Positions 57,086-64,000 of a stretch of 64,000 nt of DNA are shown piece by piece (the first letter of the stretch is position 1; each line of letters opens with the position of its first letter). The translations under genes were made by a program, and so were the position numbers. Origin of the DNA: Phocaeicola paurosaccharolyticus JCM 15092 (lineage in GTDB: Bacteria > Bacteroidota > Bacteroidia > Bacteroidales > Bacteroidaceae); NCBI RefSeq assembly GCF_000613805.1, contig NZ_BAJR01000017.1, forward strand, positions 1 through 64,000. The letters are read 5' to 3'. The notes below the pieces were generated by a model that had not been told where the DNA came from, did no database searches, and worked only from the letters and a program-made list of their open reading frames with translations.

Positions 57086-57091
57086 ATATAG

Positions 57092-57140
57092 AAATCCACT
57101 TTATCTGATACTCATTCTGAATAAAAGATAAAGTGGATTT
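57092..57140. terminator. bidirectional intrinsic terminator
   Basis: A perfect 15-bp stem (57092-57106 with 57126-57140) with a 19-nt loop and T run, between the convergent peptidase and pseudokinase genes. Confidence 0.85.
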
Positions 57141-57141
57141 T

Positions 57142-59115
57142 TTATGTGGTAATTGTATTGTCTTCTTCAATGATGATATTGTCGGGGATACAGTCTACAG
57201 GCATTGTTATAATTATCTTGTCTCTTTCAGTATAGTAGCTGCCATTGAATATCTCAACAAATAGAGAGTTTATCTGATTCTGAATATTCTGTTCTTTATT
57301 GTCTATTAAAGGAAGTACTAGTGGTGAACCCTCTACTATAATCGAGAACAGACTCTTCTCTATTGCTAAGAGGGTGAGCTTGATATTTATCTCACTATCA
57401 ACAAGAGTTGATGCAGTAAGCAGAGAGTAAACTAGTTGGTTATATCTTGATACATCTCCTTTGACTTTCAGCTTGTCTATAGAACAAACGAATTCAATTT
57501 TTGCATTTGGATTCTTAAAAATTGCCTTGTTTATACTCTCCTTGCATATCAAAACCAAATCGAAATAATCGATGGTGAACTTCATCATACCAGACTCCAA
57601 CCTTGATAGATCTAGGATATTGGTGATAAGGTGAAGAAGTTTCTTTGAACTTTTCTTTATCTCTCTGGAGTACTCCTTCTTTTTGTCATAAGATACATTC
57701 TCATTATTAGCTATAAGTTCTGTGAGCTTATTTACGTTACTTAGGGGTACCTCAATATCCTGAGTCATGTTCTGCAAGAAAAGATCTTTCTCTGTATCGT
57801 TATCTCTTGCTATAAATGCTGCTTTTTGAGTTGCATCAACAGTCCTCTTCAACTCCTTTCCGACAACAATAAACCTGTATATGCTGAAGCTGAAGATCAA
57901 GAGTATGGTTATTCCAAAAAAGATAGATGTGTTCATCTTATGCTCTTCTGCCTGTTCTTTTGCATAGAGCATTTCCTGGATCCTGGTGTTGGCCTGGCTG
58001 ACCTCTCTCTGCGATTTTATCAGCGCTGTCTTAAACTCCAACGACTCTTCCAATATCTTTACAAAGAGTGTTGCTCCCTCTTTTTTCTCACCTTTAATGA
58101 ATAATAGTGATGCTTTATAATACTGTTTGGTTAGATATGGAGTGGTGTATATCTTTTTTGTATTCAGCCTTTTCAACTCATCAAGTGCTTTGTCATAGTC
58201 CTTAAGCATGTAGTTGAACTTGACAAGGTTAATGATATAGTTGAATCTCGTAATCCTATAGATATGAGCCGTATCTGTTTTGTTATCAATTATATCTATC
58301 TCCTTTTTTGCATTTTCAAGGTCATTCATGTAGAGCATTACACTTAACTTCTTTATATGAGCAGCCTGGAATATAGTTGAGTAATTAAGAGTGTTATTAT
58401 CGTCATAGCTATACTTTAAAGACATATCGATTGAGTTGAGCGCCTTTTTATACTCCTTATTTTGTATGTATACATTAGCAAGATAGTCATATAGTTCCCT
58501 TTTATTGATAGGGTCTAACTTTGGATCGTTTACAGATTCCAGGATGAGTTTTTTTGCTTTATCAAAATTCTCTGTGTCGTTATAGAGGTAGATAAGACAT
58601 TTGGTGATAATATAATCTATAGTCTTGTTGTTTATAGATTGTGACAGCTTCTTGCCCTTCTGTATAATATCATATGCACTCTCAAACTGCTTGTCGAATA
58701 TTGTCTCATATACTATTATAGAGAGACAGTTGAAATATAAAATGTAATCCTCTTCTGTAGTACAGAAAGGCTTTATCTTGTCGAGATATTTATTGGCCTT
58801 CTGGAGATTATGATCACGCTTTGCTGCAAGAATCTCGAAGAAATATAGCTGGAGTATATTATCCTTATTATTGAATTTTGGTGTATCAGTTCTTAATATG
58901 CTCAAGATAATATCTGACTCTTTTATGTAATGATACGTGTTAAGGACCTTTACAATAGAGTCTATTCGGGCATCACTGACGGGCATTGCCAGAATATTAT
59001 TTCTTATACTATCGAAATTTATGACATCAGGCTGTGGAGTTTCATCCACAGCTGCTTTCGAAATATTCAGATTACCAAATATAAAAAAGAGTAATACTAT
59101 TAACGCTCTATACAT
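57142..59115 (-). CDS. TPR sensor protein with degenerate histidine kinase domains (pseudokinase)
   Basis: 657 aa. Signal peptide (1-21), TPR units in the periplasm (about 70-370), one membrane helix (about 398-420), then a HisKA-like helix pair and an HATPase-like domain. The H box reads FLQNMTQDIEVPLSNV, with Gln where the phosphoacceptor His should be. In the ATPase part the N box and the DxGxG and GxGLG motifs are not recognisable. So the protein should neither phosphorylate nor be phosphorylated in the usual way. Start is 1 bp after the stop of the active kinase. Confidence 0.85.
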   Translation of the reverse strand: MYRALIVLLFFIFGNLNISKAAVDETPQPDVINFDSIRNNILAMPVSDARIDSIVKVLNTYHYIKESDIILSILRTDTPKFNNKDNILQLYFFEILAAKRDHNLQKANKYLDKIKPFCTTEEDYILYFNCLSIIVYETIFDKQFESAYDIIQKGKKLSQSINNKTIDYIITKCLIYLYNDTENFDKAKKLILESVNDPKLDPINKRELYDYLANVYIQNKEYKKALNSIDMSLKYSYDDNNTLNYSTIFQAAHIKKLSVMLYMNDLENAKKEIDIIDNKTDTAHIYRITRFNYIINLVKFNYMLKDYDKALDELKRLNTKKIYTTPYLTKQYYKASLLFIKGEKKEGATLFVKILEESLEFKTALIKSQREVSQANTRIQEMLYAKEQAEEHKMNTSIFFGITILLIFSFSIYRFIVVGKELKRTVDATQKAAFIARDNDTEKDLFLQNMTQDIEVPLSNVNKLTELIANNENVSYDKKKEYSREIKKSSKKLLHLITNILDLSRLESGMMKFTIDYFDLVLICKESINKAIFKNPNAKIEFVCSIDKLKVKGDVSRYNQLVYSLLTASTLVDSEINIKLTLLAIEKSLFSIIVEGSPLVLPLIDNKEQNIQNQINSLFVEIFNGSYYTERDKIIITMPVDCIPDNIIIEEDNTITT

Positions 59116-59116
59116 C

Positions 59117-60229
59117 TCAGTTTACTATAGGTAAAGTAAAAATAAAACGTGCACCTTCTGTGTATGCAGGATCTACCCAGATCTTGCCTTTTAATTCAGT
59201 TACTATCAATTTACAGATAGATAGTCCCAATCCTGTACCATGAGTATCCTCGTCTACCTTCTCAAATCTGTCGAAGACAAGGTGTTGCTTATCTAAAGGT
59301 ATGCCTGTGCCGTTATCGGATACAGACACATATACCATATCTCCTTCTCTCTCAACTTTCAATATTATACTTCCCTGTTTACAGAACTTCGTTGCGTTGA
59401 CGAGTAGGTTTATCAAAACTTGCTGTATTCTTGCCGGATCAGTCTTAATGATAAGTCGTTTTATATCTGATTCAAAAAGAATATCAGCATCAGTCTGTTT
59501 AATTTGTTGTAATGTATTTATTGTTTTGCGACAAATGTCTATGATGTCACATGACTTCAGATTAATGCGTAGATTATTTATGTTCAATCTTGACATGTCG
59601 ATGACATCATTTATCAGATTCTGAAGTAGTGATGAGTTTAATTTAATAATATCATTACACTCTTGCATGGCATTATCATCAAGATCATTGGATTCTGAAA
59701 TTATATCCGAGAAACCAATAAGCGCATTTAGGGGTGTCTTTATCTCATGGCTCATGTTTGAGAGTATGGTACTTTTATTTCTAAGAGCTATTTCAGCAGA
59801 TATCTGCATCACTCTCCATTTTTCTCTATACCTTTTAAGCTTTTTGTTCTGTATGTAGAGTAATATTGATAACGTAAATGTTATAATAAGAGATATGATA
59901 ATGCAAGTAATTATTTTCTCTTTGTTTTCGTTATCTCTGATGGAGTTCTCTAACTCCAGAGTCTGCAGGTCATATTCCTGTCGGAGGTCTTCCATGCTTT
60001 CATTATATTCTGACATAGATGAGACTTTATCGGCATTATCAAGATTTGACAATTCAATGCCAATTGAGTCGTATTTTCCTTCCTTTAGCATCAGTTTGTA
60101 TTTAGCCAATTCAATACTGTCTTTGTAATATTGTTTTTCAATATTACTGTTTTGGGCATTGAGGTTAACAAAAGATAAAATTGCGGATGCAAAAAGAAAT
60201 AGAATAATATATCTATTTTTAATAAGCAT
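59117..60229 (-). CDS. membrane histidine kinase
   Basis: 370 aa. Signal peptide/helix (1-25), a short periplasmic coiled part without TPRs, one helix (about 106-126), HisKA with the H box STILSNMSHEIKTPLNALIG, and a complete ATPase domain: N box LLVNATKFC, G1 DNGTGIP, F box FDRFEK, G2 GTGLGLSI. Competent on sequence. The short periplasmic part suggests that sensing is done by the partner encoded next in the operon. No response regulator is encoded within the window. Confidence 0.9.
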   Translation of the reverse strand: MLIKNRYIILFLFASAILSFVNLNAQNSNIEKQYYKDSIELAKYKLMLKEGKYDSIGIELSNLDNADKVSSMSEYNESMEDLRQEYDLQTLELENSIRDNENKEKIITCIIISLIITFTLSILLYIQNKKLKRYREKWRVMQISAEIALRNKSTILSNMSHEIKTPLNALIGFSDIISESNDLDDNAMQECNDIIKLNSSLLQNLINDVIDMSRLNINNLRINLKSCDIIDICRKTINTLQQIKQTDADILFESDIKRLIIKTDPARIQQVLINLLVNATKFCKQGSIILKVEREGDMVYVSVSDNGTGIPLDKQHLVFDRFEKVDEDTHGTGLGLSICKLIVTELKGKIWVDPAYTEGARFIFTLPIVN

Positions 60230-60252
60230 GTATTAATTAATGTATTATCCTG

Positions 60253-60260
60253 CAAAAGTA
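60253..60260 (-). promoter_or_regulatory. -7 box for the kinase/pseudokinase pair
   Basis: TACTTTTG on the minus strand, 24 bp upstream of the kinase ATG. No good -33 TTTG is seen. Confidence 0.45.
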
Positions 60261-60409
60261 GTCATTTTTTATAAAAAACAGATTAAAATACAAAAAATGT
60301 TTATTTTTCATTTATAAAACAGATAAAAGTAATCATTTATTACCGAAATGGTATATATCTGTTATTTGTACATCATTCATCTATGGATTATATGCAAAAA
60401 ATAGATAAT

Positions 60410-61915
60410 TTATTTTGCTACTTTCTCTAGTCGTTTCATAACTGAGAAGATAAATAGGAAGCTGGCTAAACATAAAGCAACCAATACACCCCATACCGCA
60501 ACTAATGGTAATTTGCCCCACATGTAACCTGGTATGGATACAAGGAAGTTACCTATTGCTGTTGCACCAAACCAACAACCCATCATAAGGCCTTTGTATT
60601 GTGGAGGTGCTACCTTTGAAACGAATGAAATACCCATAGGAGAAAGAAGTAACTCAGCAAATGTCAATACCAGATATGTGCTTACCAACCAGTTTGTTGA
60701 TACGCGCTCTCCACTATCATAGCCTAAACCTACTGAGCTTAATACCATGATTACATAACCAAGACCTGCTACCAACATACCATAAGCAATCTTACGTGGT
60801 GCTGATGGCTCTTTTCCCTTTGAAGCCAACCAGCTGAATACTGCCATAGATACAGGAGTAAGTGCTACAACGAAACATGGGTTGAACTGCTGGAAGATAG
60901 GTGCATCTACTTCAACTCCATCAGGAGAGATGCTGCCATACTTATATGCAAGGAATGCAAGTGATAAGAGTATCACTGAACCAGAGATTACCTTACCCCT
61001 ACCTGTCTTTGACTGGAAGATTGCAAAGCTACTATAGACAATGAAGATTACAGCTAAAAGGTTGGTTACATCGAACATCATTGATTGAAGACCGAACGAG
61101 CGTTGTTCTGTAAAGTCTTTAGCAAACTGAGTCAGCGTACCTCCGTTTTGGTGGAACGCCATCCAGAAGAATATTACTACTGCAAAGACAAGGAATAGAG
61201 CTGTCATACGATCGGAAACCTCTTTCTTTGATAGCTGAGGCTCGTTTGCTGCGGCTGCCTTTTCATCTTTTTTATTCTCTTTCTTGACATCTACATGTGC
61301 AAATGTGCTTCTGAAAGTGTAATAGATTAATATTGACAATATTAATGATACACAAGCAACGGCAAATGCAAAGTGATAAGAGTTTGCTTCACTGACGCCA
61401 AGTGTATTTTGAGCATACTTCATAATCTCTACTGCTGCAGTAGGTGCAAACAGAGCACCTATATTGATTGCCATGTAGAAAATTGAGAATGCAGAGTCAC
61501 GCTTGTTGGCTATATTGGGGTCATCGTACAGGTTACCTACCATAACTTGCAGATTTCCTTTAAACAAACTAGTTCCAATAGCAATGAATAGAAGCGCAAC
61601 AAACATAAGTGCTGCAGCAATTGTGCTGGAACCTGCAGGGATAGATAGCAATAGGTAACCAAGGAACATAACAATGATACCTGTTGTTACACATTTGCCA
61701 AAACCAATTTTATCTGCTAATGCACCACCAATAATAGGTAAGAAATAAACTACACCTAAGAATCCTGAATAAATAGCTATAGTGTTTCCTTCACTCCAAC
61801 CAAAGTTGGCCTGGAGAAACAGAACGAAAACAGCAAGCATTGTGTAGTAACCGAAGCGCTCTCCTGTGTTAGCAAGAGCTAGAGCGTATAAGCCTTTGGG
61901 CTGTCCTTCAAACAT
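60410..61915 (-). CDS. POT-family proton-dependent oligopeptide transporter
   Basis: 501 aa with about 12-14 membrane helices. The POT signature ERFGYYTM near residue 19 (ExxERFxYY-type) and GFLGVVYFLPIIGGALADKI are visible, with a charged cytoplasmic loop at about residues 215-235 (KKENKKDEKAAAANE). It imports di- and tripeptides with protons. Fits with the M3 dipeptidase nearby. Single gene with its own promoter. Confidence 0.93.
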   Translation of the reverse strand: MFEGQPKGLYALALANTGERFGYYTMLAVFVLFLQANFGWSEGNTIAIYSGFLGVVYFLPIIGGALADKIGFGKCVTTGIIVMFLGYLLLSIPAGSSTIAAALMFVALLFIAIGTSLFKGNLQVMVGNLYDDPNIANKRDSAFSIFYMAINIGALFAPTAAVEIMKYAQNTLGVSEANSYHFAFAVACVSLILSILIYYTFRSTFAHVDVKKENKKDEKAAAANEPQLSKKEVSDRMTALFLVFAVVIFFWMAFHQNGGTLTQFAKDFTEQRSFGLQSMMFDVTNLLAVIFIVYSSFAIFQSKTGRGKVISGSVILLSLAFLAYKYGSISPDGVEVDAPIFQQFNPCFVVALTPVSMAVFSWLASKGKEPSAPRKIAYGMLVAGLGYVIMVLSSVGLGYDSGERVSTNWLVSTYLVLTFAELLLSPMGISFVSKVAPPQYKGLMMGCWFGATAIGNFLVSIPGYMWGKLPLVAVWGVLVALCLASFLFIFSVMKRLEKVAK

Positions 61916-61953
61916 AGATTTTTGTATATTAATTGATTATTTATGATTTTACG

Positions 61954-61961
61954 CAAATATA
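61954..61961 (-). promoter_or_regulatory. -7 box for the POT transporter gene
   Basis: TATATTTG on the minus strand, 38 bp upstream of the ATG at 61915. The -33 region is A/T-rich without a clear TTTG. Confidence 0.5.
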
Positions 61962-62053
61962 ATATTTTTTATAGAAGAAAGTAAAATCATAATCCACATA
62001 TTAAGCGATTTTATGTTTATTCTTTTTACAAGAATAGAGTTAGGAAAAGCCTT

Positions 62054-64000
62054 TTATTCATACTTTTTGATCAGATTTTTGATCTCATCTAGACTTGTGA
62101 AACCAATTTGAAAGTCATTCTGAATGACTTTCCCATCTTTTCCTATAAGTGCTGCATGAGGTATGCCACTAAAATTAAACATCTCCATAAGCAGATTCCA
62201 CTCATTTCTGGTGACATATATATGTTCGCCCTTAATGTTATTGTCATTCATCCACTTCTCTGCACCCTCTTTTGAATTGCTGTTCCCATCGCATATATAT
62301 AGGAAACGGAAAGGGCTATCTTTTAATGCTTCTACCTTATCACGCATAGTTAGCATGCCTTGTCTGCATGGACCACAACCCATACCCCAAAAATCCAGGA
62401 ATAGGATGTTACCACCGTATGGTTTAATGATTTTATCCAAGAGTGCCTTTTTCTCTCCTGTGAAGTTGAATTTATTATTATTGTCAACTCGCTTAACTTC
62501 GCTTACTACATCCCCATAATCTTTCAGCAAACATTTGATGATTATTGGATATTTAATTTCTGCAAAAGATTCAGAAAGATTTTTTGACATATATTCAATT
62601 GCTGTCTGTGAATCAATTCTCCCCAATTCAAAGTTTTTATTTATATCCTTTATATAATTTCCACCTCCTTGTGAGTAAAACAGATCACTCATAAAGCAGT
62701 TTTTCATTTCAGGATTCACAACAAACTTGGAACTAATAATGCGATTCATACTGTCATACTCTGTCTTATATTGTCTAATTAGTGTACTGTATAGGAATCT
62801 GTTTATCAATACCCATCTGTCCTCAGTACAGAGTGACAATGGGTTATCAAAAATTTCAGATTTATGTATTAGAAGTTTTGAATAAAAACGTTTATTGTCC
62901 AAAGGAATAAAGGTGCTGTCCTCCTTAATTGAATATGTACCATCTGCATTTATAAATTGTTTAAATCTTTTCTGATCATAACTACTTTTGCAATCTTCAA
63001 GGTTTTGTGCAATTTTTAGTATGGCATTTGAAAATATGATATCTTTTCCATAAGTAGAGAGTGGTGTGCTGTTTAATAAGTCACGAACCTCATTACCCTC
63101 AATAATACGATTAATATCATCTCCGTATGAATCAGCAAGAGCCATAACACTTTCAGGCCCATTTTCAATAGCTTTACTATCATTTTTATAAAATGATGTG
63201 TTATCCGCAATACCTATTTTCTTTAGCAGTACAGGAAAAAGGCTATTAATAATAGCTGACTCACTGTTTCCCTTGAAAGTCATGTATTTTGGCTTGTCAG
63301 TATTGATATCTGTTTCTAATGTTGTATATATGTCAAGTGTATCACCAGGTTGCATGAATATGTTTAAGTATATGGCTCCTGTAATAGAGACAAACTGAGG
63401 TCCTGTCAAATCTATATCTTGCTCCCAACATTTATTATCAATTAGTTTAGCCGTTTGGTTATTATCTCTGTTCAAAATAAGATCTTGAGCTAATATTCCA
63501 CAATTCTCAAAAGATGATTTCAGCTCATCTACTAAATTGTCCAGATGCACGGTTAGGTGTGCTTTACCATATCTATAAAACTCCATATCTTGATATCTTT
63601 CAGTAGAGAATCTCCAGGTTGTATCTGCCTTATATGGTAAATTCATATAGTAGTCGGCATCCATGGAGCGAGGATCAAATTTTTCTTTATCCTTCTTTTG
63701 TTTCACCGACTTAATATGTACTCCGTAAACTTGTGATGTGACTCTTGATCCAGGTTCAATGATATCGATAAGCTCTGTACTCTTATCTAAAGGCTCGAAG
63801 TAGACTGTGCATGGCTTTTTACCTGATTCAGGCATATATATTTCTTTATCAATCTCTATACCATCAACACGTAATATTTTGTAGTTTTTTCCACTCTTTT
63901 TATCTTGAATAATCCAATTACTCTGAACCTTCACCCACCAGTTTGGCTTATTCTGCAGATCACAATGTATTATGGTAGCATCTTTTCCCAACTCTATCTC
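62054..64000 (-). CDS. thioredoxin-fold (TlpA-like) thiol-disulfide oxidoreductase, 5' end cut by the window
   Basis: At least 648 codons; the frame continues past 64000, and the codon at 63991 is a TTG inside the gene. The C-terminal 140 residues are a TlpA/ResA-type thioredoxin domain with LFLDFWGMGCGPCRQGM holding a CGPC active site and a cis-Pro segment (FSGIPHAALIG). The large N-terminal part is a beta-rich DUF4369/DUF5106-like region seen in Bacteroidetes TlpA relatives. Probably periplasmic and lipid-anchored or secreted, but the N-terminus is not visible. Confidence 0.88.
   Translation of the reverse strand, partial: EIELGKDATIIHCDLQNKPNWWVKVQSNWIIQDKKSGKNYKILRVDGIEIDKEIYMPESGKKPCTVYFEPLDKSTELIDIIEPGSRVTSQVYGVHIKSVKQKKDKEKFDPRSMDADYYMNLPYKADTTWRFSTERYQDMEFYRYGKAHLTVHLDNLVDELKSSFENCGILAQDLILNRDNNQTAKLIDNKCWEQDIDLTGPQFVSITGAIYLNIFMQPGDTLDIYTTLETDINTDKPKYMTFKGNSESAIINSLFPVLLKKIGIADNTSFYKNDSKAIENGPESVMALADSYGDDINRIIEGNEVRDLLNSTPLSTYGKDIIFSNAILKIAQNLEDCKSSYDQKRFKQFINADGTYSIKEDSTFIPLDNKRFYSKLLIHKSEIFDNPLSLCTEDRWVLINRFLYSTLIRQYKTEYDSMNRIISSKFVVNPEMKNCFMSDLFYSQGGGNYIKDINKNFELGRIDSQTAIEYMSKNLSESFAEIKYPIIIKCLLKDYGDVVSEVKRVDNNNKFNFTGEKKALLDKIIKPYGGNILFLDFWGMGCGPCRQGMLTMRDKVEALKDSPFRFLYICDGNSNSKEGAEKWMNDNNIKGEHIYVTRNEWNLLMEMFNFSGIPHAALIGKDGKVIQNDFQIGFTSLDEIKNLIKKYE

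Noticed and set aside
1..64000. tRNA and rRNA genes
   Set aside because: All gaps were read for cloverleaf-like arms and conserved rRNA words; none was recognised. A tRNA scan would settle it.

Overview
The window comes from an AT-rich member of the Bacteroidetes, most likely an anaerobic Bacteroidales. The evidence is a complete Bat (aerotolerance) operon, a SusC/SusD pair, a DUF4295 gene downstream of the L28 and L33 ribosomal genes, HU-family proteins unique to this phylum, promoters of the TTTG-N19-21-TAnnTTTG type, and Mrp/MinD-type ATPases with ferredoxin inserts. I cannot name the genus from sequence alone.

Layout. 1-955: AT-rich DNA with no supported gene. 956-5354: a hypothetical gene, a PurF-like protein lacking the N-terminal catalytic cysteine, a tandem universal stress protein, a small HTH protein and a PAP2 phosphatase. 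5365-13784: the operon moxR, DUF58, a DUF4381-like gene, batA, batB, batC, batD, batE, read right to left from a recognisable promoter. 14071-21512: two HU-family genes (one fused to a membrane segment and LysM), rimO, ftsY, DUF4295, rpmG, rpmB, a CinA C-terminal protein, tsaD and map. 21795-31020: a winged-helix protein, a sensor kinase without a phosphoacceptor domain, rmuC, a Cof-type phosphatase, an RluA-type synthase, an RlmD-type methyltransferase and ppdK. 31021-31850: the decayed right end of an IS982-family element. 31852-42744: two gene clusters with the content of the ORP (orange protein) / MinD-Mrp / NifX systems of anaerobes, separated by a TonB receptor block and several Cys-rich small proteins. 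42909-43088: a solo IS end, four 22-bp palindromic repeats and a terminator. 43124-52855: a SusC/SusD locus with a phosphoesterase and a PHP protein. 53165-64000: a quinone reductase, two lipoproteins including an M3 peptidase, a histidine kinase followed by a pseudokinase, a POT peptide transporter and a partial thioredoxin-fold protein.

The strongest biological signal is a small putative regulon. A 16-bp palindrome (ATGAACA, 2 nt, TGTTCAT) abuts the -7 box of two separate promoters. One drives the Zn-ribbon/ferredoxin, Mrp and metallo-beta-lactamase genes; the other drives DUF134, NifX-like, DUF5320, NifX-like and two MinD-ferredoxin ATPase genes. A third copy precedes the divergent radical SAM gene. 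The DUF134 protein, which has an HTH and a Cys-rich tail, is the obvious candidate regulator.

Sequence quality. Eleven genes have an apparent frameshift, twelve sites in all, and nine sites are explained by a single missing base. They include map and other housekeeping genes, so base-calling error is the likeliest cause. I give these genes their full span and mark the shift site. They are typed as pseudogene only because the reading frame as given is broken.
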